Counted from the first letter of the stretch, positions 24,904-36,383 are shown. The stretch: 64,000 nucleotides of DNA from Gelatoporia subvermispora B (GCA_000320605.2 KB445791.1:727260-791259), one strand, 5' to 3'. A program made the numbers and translations. Notes: generated by a model from the sequence alone, not told the origin.

Positions 24904-25391
24904 AGGAGTGTGAGAAGTTTGGGCGCAAGTTTAGGTGCGGTGTATTCGACTGATTCTCCGAGAATCATCCGATGCAATTCTTCGGGATTGCACACTGTGT
25001 CAGATCGTATTCGAGAATATCTGATTGTTGTATGTGGTGTTGTTGTTACAAAAGACACCAGTACCACTAGTGTATCGAAATTGCGTGATATTCGAAGCTT
25101 GGAGAACTGAATCATTGATTGAGGGCACGGAAAGGTCTAACCCCGTCGCCCCACAAATTTTACTGGCGGTAAACAGTACGAACAAACTGCGGTATAAGAC
25201 AACGGTTATTTGAGACTACAGTCGTGTACAGAACCCTCATTACCCCTGCATGTCATTGGCTCGTCAGGAGGATTATGATAATCGATATAGAGCTGCCACA
25301 ACGTATGCCTACCTGGACCATCGTGAATGACTGATGTCGAAATATCAGTTCGAGATCCCTAGTGGTGGAAAATCCTCGGAAGACTCACCGA
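24904..25391. other. AT-rich spacer
   Basis: About 490 bases without a supported gene. It would contain the 3' region of the minus-strand small-protein gene. Confidence 0.4.
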
Positions 25392-25751
25392 TTAGGCAAA
25401 AATCTGCTCCGTAGGGTCCACCTGGACAAAGTGGATTGTCTCCCAGCCCTCCGCCAGCTTCTTCAGCCCGGCAGCCAGAGCCTTCTTGCAGGCCTCGGGG
25501 CCAGCATCTTTGACTTTTTTGACTGTCACATAGTAAGCTGTGTCCTTGTCCTTCATTTGCACATTGTACACAACCCCATATTTGTTTGTGTCGGTGATTG
25601 TAAGTCTCTCCCAATTGAAGGAATCAATCTTGGCTGCCAGCTGGTCTGGAATGGGGACTCCTGCAGACTGGTTGCTTGGTTGAAGCGTGAAAAATGATGT
25701 GTCATTGATCGAGAGGACGACCTCAGCGAGTTGAGAAATTTCGTCAGCCAT
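25392..25751 (-). CDS. small unknown protein, paralogue A of the duplicated pair
   Basis: A single-exon frame starting at ATG 25751-25749 (MADEISQLAEVVLSINDTSF) and ending TAA 25394-25392, about 119 residues. The frame is open further upstream to 25880, but this Met aligns with the start of paralogue B (28632-28982). The two share an ordered set of features: an N-terminal helix ending in ND..FFT, a central SFNW/SCEW tryptophan, a YGVVYN/YGLQYN motif, a VTVKKV/VFVKNV strand, and AGPEACKKALAAG versus AGSSACQRAFAAG. There is no signal peptide or membrane segment, so it is probably cytosolic or nuclear. I recognise no Pfam-style family. It is transcribed away from the kinase-like gene at 26815. 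Confidence 0.68.
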   Translation of the reverse strand: MADEISQLAEVVLSINDTSFFTLQPSNQSAGVPIPDQLAAKIDSFNWERLTITDTNKYGVVYNVQMKDKDTAYYVTVKKVKDAGPEACKKALAAGLKKLAEGWETIHFVQVDPTEQIFA

Positions 25752-26814
25752 TGGATAGATATGCAATGGGTTAGTCGTTCGCACTCCCCCCTGGTTTATC
25801 TCGCAAGGCTTATAAGTGGTAGCGGGAATCGAATTTACACCGTTCGAATCCGCTATATCGCACCCAAGGCCCCAAAACAAGTTGTATGACTCGGATCTGA
25901 TTTAAGAAGAACAAGATGCTGTGTCATGAGTTCTGATTGTAGAACTTCTGATGCTGAATCTGAATGCATCGTCATCCATCACCACGGCATGTGTTCTGTG
26001 AACGAGACCTCGAGGTGATCAGCCATCAATTATGCTAACTTCGGGACAGACTCACAATATACCGTGATTTGTCGATCTCCGTTTTTAATTGTGGGATTGA
26101 ACTAATACGGAATTGCAGCTTTTACTGCGAGACTCAGCGCCTTTAGTGAGACGTAGTCCGCAAGCCGATGTAGCGCCACAAATGACCTATAGAGTATGAG
26201 CAAGAGTTAAGGGTGCAGCTTTCTGTGTCAATGCCATGCAGTATATAAACCTCATATTAGTTTGAAGATCAGGGATAAAATTTAGATTACTATGATAGCG
26301 TCCAGACCAGCACGTCTCGGAAACCATTATCAGGAGTCGGAGTACTAGTTCCGACATTGCGAGGCTTCAGGCCTATGGCCATTAGCATGTGAAAGATGCT
26401 ACCCAGATAGAAATGTTTACTTCATGTTTACAATTGAGTCCGAAGCATGTGGCATCTGCGCTTGTCCGAGATAGCTCAGGCTGATGACAATAATCGATAA
26501 CGATGCACGTCTGAGGAAGTCCGCAGCGAGGCGAGTCAGCGTTCATAGGCGTCTAAAAAGGTGTCCACGCGCCCTCACAGTCAAACAACTCCCAACCTGA
26601 CCGGACCGGACCGGTCCATTCAGACATCGTCTGCTTACGATCAACCCATGAGGTCACAACAACCAGAGACTCTCGTCGAGACAACAATTAGTTCAGCTAC
26701 GATCCTAGCGACCAGCACTCGATCAGCTTCGGCCATCGATCCCAGCCAGTTACCAGTCCTCGAGCATAAGACCAAGCGAATCCACAGCTGCGTCATATCT
26801 ATCCAACTTGCAGA
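25752..26814. promoter_or_regulatory. divergent promoter region between small protein A and kinase copy 1
   Basis: About 1.06 kb lies between the two head-to-head genes. It has no supported gene. It includes an inverted repeat close to the start of small protein A (separate entry) and several CCGGACCGGACCGGTCC-type palindromic GC bases at 26600-26618 in an otherwise AT-rich stretch. In the second copy of the pair this whole region is absent. Confidence 0.4.
25821..25854. repeat. imperfect inverted repeat upstream of small protein A
   Basis: AGCGGGAATCGAA (25821-25833) faces TTCGAATCCGCT (25843-25854) across a 9-base loop. Arms match at 11 of 12-13 positions. It lies 70 bp upstream of the ATG at 25751 and could be an operator or a leader hairpin. 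Confidence 0.4.
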
Positions 26815-27976
26815 ATGGGCCTTAACGACGAAGAGTATAATTGGCAACAAGATGAACTCGAAGCGCTGATCAACAGGGGTATCCGCCTGCAGGGCCAAAT
26901 GGTACGCCTTATGTGTACTAAGATCTGGGAGTGTCCCACTGACATGTAAGCGTTGATCAAAGGATCCGAAGAATAAAGTACGAGTAGCATATGACACGTG
27001 TCAGAGGGAATGCATAGTCAAGGTTATGTCGAACGATTCCGACGAATTGGACGTTCTTCAGAGACTGCTTGCCCTACCCTCACCCCGAAACCATGTCATA
27101 CCCTGCGAGTTGATCCGCTGCAAGTCCAGTACTTTAGCCTTTATGCCACTCCTACGTGTACTATCAGGACATATTATTCCTTATCATGGGGTTCAGAGCA
27201 TCCTGGACTTTATGACCCAGATGGTTGAGGTGCACAATACTCCGCTGTCTTGGACATTGGATTCGCTGATAAATACAATATCTCCAGGCGCTGGACTTCA
27301 TGCACGAACATTACATTGCATATAGTGTGCGTATGTAGTGGTGTCACCACTTCAGTGGCTAAATACGAGACAGGATGTTGCTAATTTGAACATCGTCGCA
27401 CCATCTAAAAACACCCCGGCTGAGTTCCCGCCATTCTCCATCACCCGCGGGCGGTACTATATCATCGACTTTGGCTCTTCTCGTGTGTTACCGAAGGGAC
27501 CTGGAGAAGGACTGCTAGTGGGCGATTTCTTCCAGTATCCAGGTCATTTCATGCCTCCCGAAGGTACGGATGCAGTCGACCCCTACGCTTACGACGTGTA
27601 TTCTCTGGGAGAGACTATCCATGATGTCTGTGAAGTATGTCTTGTCTTCATCGCACGTCAAATCTTCAGGTCGCCTTAGACTATCGGCCCAGGCAGCGCG
27701 TCACAGAGCCCAAATACAGGCGCCAAGAAGTGTGTTGCATCTCGTGAACACCCTGCGTTCCCCTGATCCATCTCGAAGACCAACAATGCGCCAACTTGTT
27801 GGAATCACGCGTGCAATTTGTTTCTGGGTGTCCAATACGACGTGGTTATATAAGGTCTTTCCTGCCATCATAGCGTGAGTGGCAATTTATCCCTGATTTA
27901 AGACGGATTGCTTCATTGTTCTCTCAGAGATTATCTTGACTACTATGGCTGGAGGCTCATCCGGGTCTTCGTTTGA
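26815..27976 (+). CDS. fungal-type protein kinase-like gene, copy 1
   Basis: Exon 1 starts MGLNDEEYNWQQDELEALIN. Later exons read RECIVKVMSNDSDELDVLQR (a VAIK-like lysine), LLALPSPRNHVIPCELI, SILDFMTQMVE joined to ALDFMHEHYIAY, then a catalytic loop YSDVANLNIV (HRD replaced by YSD, but Asp and Asn kept). DFG is intact in YYIIDFGSSRVLPKGPG. Then come GHFMPPEGTD and AYDVYSLGE, and finally LRSPDPSRRPTMRQL. A last intron leads to DYLDYYGWRLIRVFV-TGA (27974-27976). This layout matches the compact kinase-like proteins that are expanded in Agaricomycetes. About 330 residues. Internal splice sites between about 26903 and 27000, and 27615-27700, are not fully settled. Essential residues suggest it could bind ATP; substrate unknown. 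Confidence 0.66.
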
Positions 27977-28631
27977 CGTCACCGGAGCAAGCAGAATGCA
28001 TAGTAACTCGAGCCTATTGTAGATGTACTAGCCCGGGGACCGAACTTCACGCCGCATGATGTGTACGCCATTGTATATCATCTTCTGTATGTGGTTTTGT
28101 GCAATTTTCTCTGTCCCAGTCGCTACATCAAGTAGTCGTTCCGACGTGCAAGATCTGCAAGTATCGGCCCAAGTCAGCTAGAGGCATGCGAGCGTACTGC
28201 GTCGGCACCATGGTAAACTTTAGACGCCACATATCTGCGCACGGTCCAATCGTGGCACGCTGGACATCATCTATTCGCGCAAACTCCAAGCCTCACAAAG
28301 ATGAAACATTGTATTTCGTGATCGAAATGATCAGTCTAACAGTGTCCCAACAGGAATCTTCTGAAAGAGGAGCAGAGCATTTCCTATGAAGGCCGATGCC
28401 AATGGTGTAAGATTTGATTAGTATCTTACGGCCTGGACGAAGGATCTGATATAATAATATGTCTCAAAAACGCCACGCTCTAACAAATCTTCGTCTGTCG
28501 TTTTCGACCTGATTTTGCCTCCTTTGGACCTGACTTCCCTTACTGGGTAAAATGTGATACATTTTATCCCTTTTTCGACCCTGAATGGCAGTCTCATTTC
28601 TTAGACATATTTTACTTACCATGATGTGCCA
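27977..28631. other. spacer between the two copies
   Basis: About 650 bases with no supported gene. If the two pairs arose by tandem duplication, the junction should lie here or just right of it. Confidence 0.4.
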
Positions 28632-28982
28632 CTACATCACATACTTTGCAGCATCTTCATCTTTCGTGAACAACGCGAGGTTGCCGGCATACCACTCGAT
28701 TCCAGCAGCAAATGCTCTCTGGCAGGCAGAGCTCCCCGCAGTTTCGACGTTCTTCACAAAGACCAGCTTATTGACCTGGTTCTCCGGAGTCACGATGTTG
28801 TACTGGAGGCCGTATGACCCGTCCACCATCGTTCTCTTATCCCATTCGCAAGATATGACATAAGCGTGGACATCCTGTGGCGCATAGACGACGAGAGCGC
28901 TAGGACGGGAGCTCGTAAAGAACGTAGAATCATTGAGACCGCGGACGATCTGGGCAAGTCGCTTGAATGCGTCAGGAGCCAT
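28632..28982 (-). CDS. small unknown protein, paralogue B of the duplicated pair
   Basis: A single exon from ATG 28982-28980 (MAPDAFKRLAQIVRGLNDST) to TAG 28634-28632, 116 residues. It aligns end to end with paralogue A (25392-25751), with the same order of short motifs and clear sequence divergence, so the duplication is not recent. The frame is intact. Its start codon lies only a few bases from the first recognisable codon of the opposing kinase relic, leaving almost no room for a promoter. It may be silent or may use sequence inside the relic. Confidence 0.66.
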   Translation of the reverse strand: MAPDAFKRLAQIVRGLNDSTFFTSSRPSALVVYAPQDVHAYVISCEWDKRTMVDGSYGLQYNIVTPENQVNKLVFVKNVETAGSSACQRAFAAGIEWYAGNLALFTKDEDAAKYVM

Positions 28983-28984
28983 TT

Positions 28985-29532
28985 CGGGACGGTGGGGCGA
29001 AGTTCTCGAGATTCACAGTTCGGGCTATTATATTGGTGTTGAAGCGTTCTCAAAAGGCCCGGGAGATGGCATGATGATTCATGACTGGTTCGCCTTTGGA
29101 GGACACTTTGAGCCTCCGGAACGGAGGGATCAGGCCGATCACTATGCTTACGATGTTTACTGTGTAGGTCAGCAAATCTTTCAGTTCTGCGAGGCAAGTC
29201 ACCCCCCTTCTCTAGTCAGCTATTCAACTCAGATAACTTGATCGAGTAGGACGGTATCAACTACTATTCGTTTCATCCACCACGAAGTTTGATCTCATTC
29301 CTTGACTCTATGAGGTCTTGCGATCCATCGCGACGTCCCATTATGCGTCGCGCGAATCAGCTGTTTCCGGCACTTGAGGCCTGGATTTTCAACATTAGGT
29401 GGATATACAGGCGTCTCCCAAGATCGTTAGTGTAAGCGGAAGCAATTTCTCCCCACGATGATGCAGCTGATAACTCGTCACAGGGATACCACTGACTACT
29501 ACGGTTGGAAACTCCGTTCCATATTCGTATGA
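28985..29532 (+). pseudogene. fungal-type kinase-like gene, copy 2, N-terminally deleted
   Basis: Only the C-terminal third of copy 1 is present. It starts around GYYIGVEAFSKGPGDGMM, where copy 1 has YYIIDFGSSRVLPKGPG; the DFG motif is gone. It then follows copy 1: GGHFEPPERRDQADHYAYDV, a GC-AG intron (29194-29249), PPRSLISFLDSMRSCDPSRR, and after a last intron DTTDYYGWKLRSIFV-TGA (29530-29532). There is no start codon, N-lobe or catalytic loop upstream, because the divergent small-protein gene begins there. The surviving frame and splice sites are intact, which suggests either recent loss or retained use of the C-terminal part. Confidence 0.68.
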
Positions 29533-29933
29533 AGCTCTTCGTGCAAGATATTGCCAAGTTCCTCGGACCTCCTGTGTATGAGGCCGAACTTCTAAGCGGG
29601 AAATGCTCCGAGTGCAGCTGCATACGTATTCAATTTCCCGATTCGTGCAGCGTACAAGGCATGGTGTCAATAGTGGTCGAGATTAAACATAGACCAACTA
29701 AGACCATCATGCCCGATCTCATCGCTAAAATTCTTGTCGAACAGTACTGCAATTCGCTCGCAGTCTAGCGGACGACCGGGTGTCCTATACTCCGGCATCC
29801 CGGCATAATTGTATAAGTGTGCATTCTTATCGAGGTGCTCTGACTAGTTCTGTAGTATCCGATCATGCTATTGGGTCTATCGGGCGAAGAGATGCGAGAC
29901 TGAACTAAGAGTCCTAGAGTATGGCCTGTGGAG

Positions 29934-30239
29934 TCAGAATGCGGATCGGCGAGGGCTTGTCCATCTGGTGGCGAAGATATCTGCATAGGTGTATTCATCA
30001 TGGTCATACACACCAGTTCTGAGTCGTTCAGTGTAAGCTTGTCCATGGGCGTGGGCGAACCATCTTCGAGATAAGTTGTTGAAGAACGGCATTAGAAACA
30101 CTCCTGCCCCATCATCGTTGAGGATCCGAGCGAGTGACGCACGGAGGGCACATACTCTGGAATCCGGAAGAGGAATATTGCTTCCAGATCGGTCTAGGAA
30201 GGTCACGGTGTCCCTTCCAGGTGCCAGATGACGCTGCAA
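29934..30239 (-). pseudogene. relic of a small basidiomycete protein family
   Basis: The minus-strand frame contains DTVTFLDRSGSNIPLPDSRV followed by CALRASLARILNDDGAG. This resembles, from general familiarity only, the IPLPxP...LHAA.A+VL..SGAG pattern that recurs in many short Agaricomycete hypothetical proteins. The frame after GAG loses that character, and a GAG-to-TGVYDHDEY jump would need an intron without a GT donor. I treat it as a decayed fragment. Confidence 0.3.
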
Positions 30240-32642
30240 TTGATCATCGAAACCAGCGAATCTGTACGTATCATGCTGTTCCTACCACGTCCAACGACGA
30301 CCATATTAGCATCATATTTTAGTTACGCGGTTCCGACATCGCAACATACCGCTGCCTCTAAACACTATAAGAACCTGTTGAATCTATAACGGACTCGTGG
30401 CTCTGTGTATATCGCATTGATTGAACTATCAAACACTTTTCCGAGGTCCTCGACCCGATCATCGGGAATAGCGGCATACTGGCGAAGGATACCTGATGTC
30501 TGCTAAGCGAAGTTATAATGTAAGTGGACTCAGAAACAGTTCACCTTGCCTGGAATACTTTGGGCCTATCCACGGAGAGAAGTACGGGGCGCGTGATATG
30601 TACTGCCCGAGGACCCCAAACTCCCAGGGGGCCAATGCACCGTCCACCATCCCGCATGGTTATCTGCAGTGAAGACATAGTTACACATGAAAAGACTACA
30701 CGATAAGCGAACACCACCTACATCATCGAGTTGTGTCCCATTGTCTTGACTGAGGTCGGTGCTCTCGATTGTGACGAGCAAGGTGTTTCGTCATAGGAGT
30801 ATGTCGCTTTAAGTATAAGTACGGTGAGCGTGCGGACAAACGTGTACGATGTTGAGGAGCTGACAAGGCAATATCGTGTCTTTGAACCAGTCGTCGGTGA
30901 GTAGTGCAACATTAAGTCACTGGGGCTCCGGGCAGCGGTACTTCATTGGCCACGCGAAACACTACACATGCAGCGAAGCGCTTCCCGTAGTCCGAAAGCG
31001 CATAGTTCAAGATAGACACGAGGATGGTTCTGGCGAGAAGCTCGCTGCCCGACAGCCTTCGCTCCTGAAACCTTGAGGCCCTAGGCAGTAGTCCTTCGCC
31101 ATGTGCATTTAGTCATCAGTTGAGCATAAACGATCTTCTATTTAGATGGGAACATTCGTAGGCAAGCTGTTACTAGTAGTACTCAGCGTCGCAAAGATGC
31201 TCGAGCCAGAGTTTGTTTGTTTTCCACTTTGCATTTGGTCAGGAGTTTTCCACAAGACCAGAATCGTCCCGACTCGTGTAGTTCGACATCTTGACGCCGG
31301 ACTTGGAATGTTCATGCCTTTTTTGAAGAACAGAACAGTCAGAGCAAGTGGCCGAGATCGGACTGACCAGTACTGATGCAGATGCTTGAATCACGCAAGA
31401 CGAAGTGAAATTATTGTCGCTCCAGAAAGATACGGACAGTCTGTTACCGGTAGCAACAACCTGAGCTCACTTTCGATGCAAACTTTCCGTGGCTGCGTGC
31501 GAACGATGACTCATTCAAAATGCCCACGACCAGAACACCTTCTCTGTAGTAGAGCACTTCATAATACACTTAGTGACGAACTTTTGCGCTCGGCTAACCC
31601 CGCGCCATTGTCTCTGATCGGTCAATTGGTCACTTTAGCGGCAGTCGCCCGACTTGTTGAGAGTGCTCTGATTACAGTAAGACACGGCACGGAGTCAATG
31701 ATTTACACTCTTTCGTACTTAAAACAGGATTCTACCAAACAAGCTAGTAACTTTGCCTGAATAGACCAACGTGGCGAACGACCACACGAAACCTCGCGAG
31801 TCGCGACTGAGGAGTCCGCCGTGGCATAGCTTCTCGTACGCCACTGGGTAGTTTTGGCAGATGCGATTCAGACATCAAAGCGACCAGATCGGAGTCACTT
31901 CGCCGGTGACAGTCTCTTAGACTAGTTCTGCTGGCTTGTTCTGCGCCAGGCCCACATTCTTCCCTATGTGGCGGCTGATAGCTATTGCGCTTCTTGGTTG
32001 TAAGGTCGGGACTCGGCACGGGCTGTTCAACAGTGCTATGAGTGGCTGTGCAGAGAGACCTCTCGGGGTGCCTATGCCGAACCTCCTTCCGTCAATTACA
32101 GCCGCTGATTAATGCTTTCCAAATCGGCTCTCGGAAAGCCAGTGATGTTCTGTGTTGCCATAACGTCCGCCCGGGTCACTTTCGCCGCGCTTCCTCAAGA
32201 GCCAAGGTTTTTGTACACAATGTGTCACCCGAATATTGAGAATGCGTTCTGCTGACGCTTCCGTCTTGTCCGCGGCAGTGCAAGGTTGTCATGCCGATCA
32301 TTATAAGACTCCTGCGTATGCATTGACTGGTCCAAGTACTGTCTTACCCGGCGGCTTCGAACACAACAAGATACCCATTATCCTGGAGATTGCGCGTGCC
32401 TGTCACAGACAATGTCTGCTCTCGATGCATGTATAGCTTTGTTCGGAGTCTGTTGTCTAGCATGCTGTAAGCTGTATTTAAACGTCGTTCTCAGGTCGAG
32501 CGTTGACCAACTGATTGCATAGGCGTGGACTGTGCGGAATGGAATCCAACTTGTTCAGCTTGTCGTGAGCAGTTACCTGAAAATCTCCGCCTGCGACATC
32601 CAGACTTACTGGCAGGTAGCATGTTGCATGAGTACTTCTAAG

Positions 32643-32933
32643 ATGGATACGGAAGATACTATCGAGATGCACGAAGCAAGGATGTTTAACTCATCGGAAG
32701 CGGCCTCCAGCCATTCGGGTGCGGTGCGCTCGAAAGCGAGAGCAGAGCGTGCAAAGCGTGCGCGATCTTCGCAGCCTCAATCGCAGCCAGAAATGTCCTC
32801 CGCAAAAGCGAAGAGGCCAGTCAAGCATAAAAGCGATGCGGCTGCACCGAACAGAAGTGAAGCACCGAAGGAGGGGGTGTCAGAAGAGGCCTCTCCAGCG
32901 GTGCCAGAACCTGCGGAACCGTCAGCGAAGTAG
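32643..32933 (+). CDS. small disordered, lysine-rich protein (uncertain)
   Basis: The frame from ATG 32643 (MDTEDTIEMHEARMFNSSEA) to TAG 32931-32933 encodes 96 residues. It is a charged, low-complexity chain with two basic patches (RAERAKRARSS and KAKRPVKHK) that could act as nuclear signals, then a Glu/Pro-rich end. The frame is open upstream to 32532. It could equally be the last exon of a lost gene. No partner or family is recognised. Confidence 0.33.
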   Translation: MDTEDTIEMHEARMFNSSEAASSHSGAVRSKARAERAKRARSSQPQSQPEMSSAKAKRPVKHKSDAAAPNRSEAPKEGVSEEASPAVPEPAEPSAK

Positions 32934-33140
32934 TGATGTACCTAGACATGCTGATTTATGCACACATGCACTTTATGAGGGCTCATGGGTCTCCAGGCGT
33001 TGTCAATCCGGAAAGCGATTGCAATATGTCTCTGAAGCTGGAATAAGAGTGAGCAGATCAAGAGAAGTCACCTACGTCCGTCGTCCATCGACATCTCCTC
33101 GAAGCCGATACATATATAATCCACAAGAAAGAAGTCACAT

Positions 33141-36050
33141 TTACATCGGTACAGAAGAATTCCAGTTCCCGCCCCACCACCTCTTGATGCGCTCACTGCC
33201 CCACTCCTCATACTCAGCACGCGTGACGCCAACTCGCTTGAACTCGTCTGTCTTCGCGAAGTCCGCCATCCCCTTCCACGCGTCGTGTACAGGGTCAGAC
33301 GCACGAACGATGTCCAGGGGCATCTCCGGAGGCAGGACCGGGCGCAGAGTTGCTTGCAAGCGTGGGAGCAGCCCGGGCAGCTGGCTTGGCCCGCCCGTAA
33401 CAAAGACGTTCTAATAGCATTCTTAACAAACCACACGAACGGCGAGATTGCCCTTGGGGTACACACCTTCACAAGGCGCCCTTTCTCCTGATCGGAGAAG
33501 CGTGCAAGGACCATCTGCAGGACCTCTCCAAGTCCTGCTGAGTCCACGCCCGCCATGCTGGGCGAGAACCACGGTTCGCATACGCGCCACCGCTCGACAT
33601 TGAAGTGCAGCCGTGTTTTCCCTATCGAACAGTGAGATCAGACAATAATGTAGGTGTATGGCACGATTACTAAGATTACTAAGCTTACCCTCTACGTCCC
33701 CTTCTTCATACTGCGGTCGGAATGCAGAGATCAATGCAGAGCGCTGAGAGGAGAGTGATGCGTGGGTTTGATCTTCGCTAAAAGTCGGATCGTGTGTCAG
33801 CAGCTTTTGCTCGACTGTATGGAGATTGGTCAGGTCGTCTTCCTCGTCAGACGAAGGTGCAGCAGTGTTCTGAAGTTGGGCAGAAAGTCGTGAGTGCGAC
33901 TGTCCATAGTCCCAATCTCACAGGAAGACATTATTCACGTACAATTTTGCGGTAGATAGCCCAGTCAGCATCATCTGCTCCGAACATGTCCTCTGGCAAG
34001 ATATCAACAAACTTCCATCGGGGCTGGTCAAGTTGATCTGTACTCACCGCCGCCGTGCTTTCTCCGCTTCTTAGGCACCCGATCGTCGGCAGCCAAGTTT
34101 GCGATGCTCTTCATCCTAGCCTGAGCAGCCGCGCTCTTGCGATCGTTAAGTGCCGCACGTCTACGGTTCCTCTCTTTGATTCTGTTCATGATTGCCTACG
34201 CCAGCGCTCATGGTCAGCACTCAGCACTGCCCCATGCCGGGAGTTCCAGAATCGCACCTCCTGCTCCTTCCGCATTTTATTCGTCCATCCCTTCAAGTCG
34301 CGGTCGCGCTCCTCCGCCTCGCGCCGTTCCTCCGCTATTCGCTCCTCACGCTCACGCTCCTTCTCGCGCTTAGCTCGTTCCCGAGCGTCATATCCGGCTT
34401 TCATGAGCTTCTGCTTTCTCTTTTCCTTCAAGCCGTCCTCGTCGAGCTGTGAGGCCTTAGTAGGTGCGAGTGGCAAATAAATTGGTAATATACGCACGTC
34501 AGCATCTGGAACATCAATGAGCGGGAATGAAGGCGGCTCCTCCTGTATCGTAAAAGTGCGCATGTGAGAGATCGTAGTAATAGGGGTAGCTAGGAAGCTA
34601 ACCTCCATGTCGTCGCCATCAGCTTCCTTTTTGCGTGCCTTCTTGAGGTTCAATTCGAGCTTCTTAATCGCGCTTTCTAGAGCAGCATCATTGTCGAAGC
34701 CCTCTTCTTGCAGAATCTCCTGCATTGCATGAACCGGTATGCGGCATGAGACCTTGTAAAAAGTCTCCAACAATTATCTACTCACCGCCCAGTCTTTCTT
34801 CGATTCTTCTTCGCGGCGCTCTTTCAGGGTGAGCATGTGCTGCAGATCATTTTCCTTCTGCACCAACTATGCAACGGAGAGTGAGGCGTCAAAAATGAGA
34901 TCAGATCGTCGGGGATGAGATGCACCTTCTCCATCCTGGCTTTGGCTGCAATCTCCTGGAGTTTGCGGCCCTGCTCCCGCTTCCGCTCAGCTATGCGCGT
35001 GAGTTCTTCCTCTGTCTTTTCCTCAGCGATAGGTATGCTGAATGGAAACTGGATGATCCGCTCTGATGCCCGTAACTGCAAGGGGTCCGTTAGCTTGCGT
35101 AAGAGCGCCGGGTAGTCCAGCGCGAATTCACAGAAATTCTGCATCATCCACTATAGACTGTGTCAGATACATCATCGAGCGGTGAAACAACATAGTGCAC
35201 ACGTTCGCTTGGAATGATGTTACACGCGTAGGGAAGGTTGGGTATTTGAGCTGAATCAACTTCAGTAAATAGTCTGTCGCCTGAGTAGCTCCCCAAGGTA
35301 TCCTACATTGATGTCAGATTTTGGCGCTTATAATCAATGAACTGAAATATGCCGTACCTTTTGGCATGACTCATGATCCCCTTGCCACTCAGAATCGGAA
35401 TGACGGAAGTGCTAGCAGCATTGAAGGAGACGACTAGGCCATCTGAGATGAATGGTACAGACGGTGTGGGCAGGTTGTTGTGATAGAAAGACATCACGGA
35501 GTCAACACAGAACGCAAGAGATGGCACAGAATATTGCTCAAACAGAAGTTCCGAGGTGAGAGCCCTGGAGTGTAACGGTGACGCCAGACGTTCAGTCATG
35601 AGGATCGGGTGCTCGATTGTCTGCGTGTCGATCCCGAGGTGGATGAAAGCGTAATCAAGAGCATTCTCCTATATCTCTCATTAGTCGCCACCACTGAGCT
35701 TCAACCTGCACGTACGCACACCGACACAGCCGACTCACCAGGGCATCGAAATTCAGCAGGACACCGCCTTCCCATGGCACGCGCGCCTGTGCACGGGCAC
35801 CACTCTCTACGTCTACTCCATCGCCAAAGAGTAGTAAGGGCTTATTCGTCCTGCGTTCTTTGAAACGCGCAACGACATTGGGCTGACAGCGCGGCGCGTC
35901 TGAGGTGCAGAAACCGAACCTCAGGGTTGTAGAACCGTTGTCTATAACGATCGGAGTCTCCTTGTCGCGGTGGTCATCGTAAGAAGCGACGGTAGGAACA
36001 GAAGGCACATTTGAGACTGGAATCCGGGTTATGTTGAGCTCTTCCACCAT
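33141..36050 (-). CDS. ARP5: actin-related protein 5, INO80 remodeller subunit
   Basis: ARP5 works with Ies6 in the INO80 complex, coupling ATP hydrolysis to nucleosome sliding and H2A.Z exchange. The true start is ATG 36050 (MVEELNITRIPVSNVPSVPT); the frame upstream has no ATG in phase. The actin fold begins PIVIDNGSTTLRFGF (phosphate loop 1), continues with VPSLAFCVDSVMSFYHNN and DGLVVSFNAASTSVIPI (phosphate loop 2 region), and ends NVFVTGGPSQLPGLLPRLQA. Between them lies the long charged coiled-coil insertion typical of ARP5 (REKEREREERIAEERREAE at about 34330), which grips the nucleosome. The C-terminus WWGGNWNSSVPM resembles other ARP5 ends. About 780-800 residues over about ten exons. 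Stop TAA 33143-33141. It is the downstream member of a tandem minus-strand block with TOP2. Confidence 0.94.
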
Positions 36051-36383
36051 ATTTTCATCCAAATCCCGAGAGCATAAGCAGCACGATGAGCAAGAAGACC
36101 AGTGTGGCGCCTAGTACACAGCGCAAGAGAGCGCAAGCGACTGACAGTTTGGGCGCGTGATTACTGCTCTAGCACTTGCACGTTCTGGTGCACGTGATGA
36201 AGGCGACTCGACCATTTCAAGGGATTAATCCATTAACAGTTCGCACTGCGAGCACTGGTGTACAGTCAAGAATGTGGTGCTGAAAGGACCAAAGGTCATT
36301 GCAAAATACATATGTTGTGCTAAATGCGACGAGCAGTGGAGAAAGCATAACTTATACAGCGAAAGCGAGATCATGCAAAGGTT
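36051..36383. other. ARP5 promoter / TOP2 3' region
   Basis: A 333-bp spacer between two genes on the same strand. Short ACGTG and ACGTGATG sites lie around 36190. No gene is seen. Confidence 0.4.

Larger units (their letters stand above)
29533..33140. other. gene-poor accessory stretch
   Basis: About 3.6 kb of AT-rich sequence. Two weak coding signals are listed separately (29934-30239 minus and 32643-32933 plus). A frame at 29505-29768 plus (VYEAELLSGKCSECSCIRIQ) overlaps the end of the kinase relic and is not recognised. No reverse transcriptase, transposase or terminal repeats were found by eye. Confidence 0.45.

Noticed and set aside
25821..25854. tRNA gene, because of GTTCGAATCC
   Set aside because: The bases match a T-loop but no acceptor, D-arm or anticodon stem can be folded around them; they form a simple inverted repeat.
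29533..33140. Retrotransposon or DNA transposon
   Set aside because: No reverse transcriptase, integrase or transposase motif and no paired terminal repeats are visible, though a decayed element cannot be excluded.
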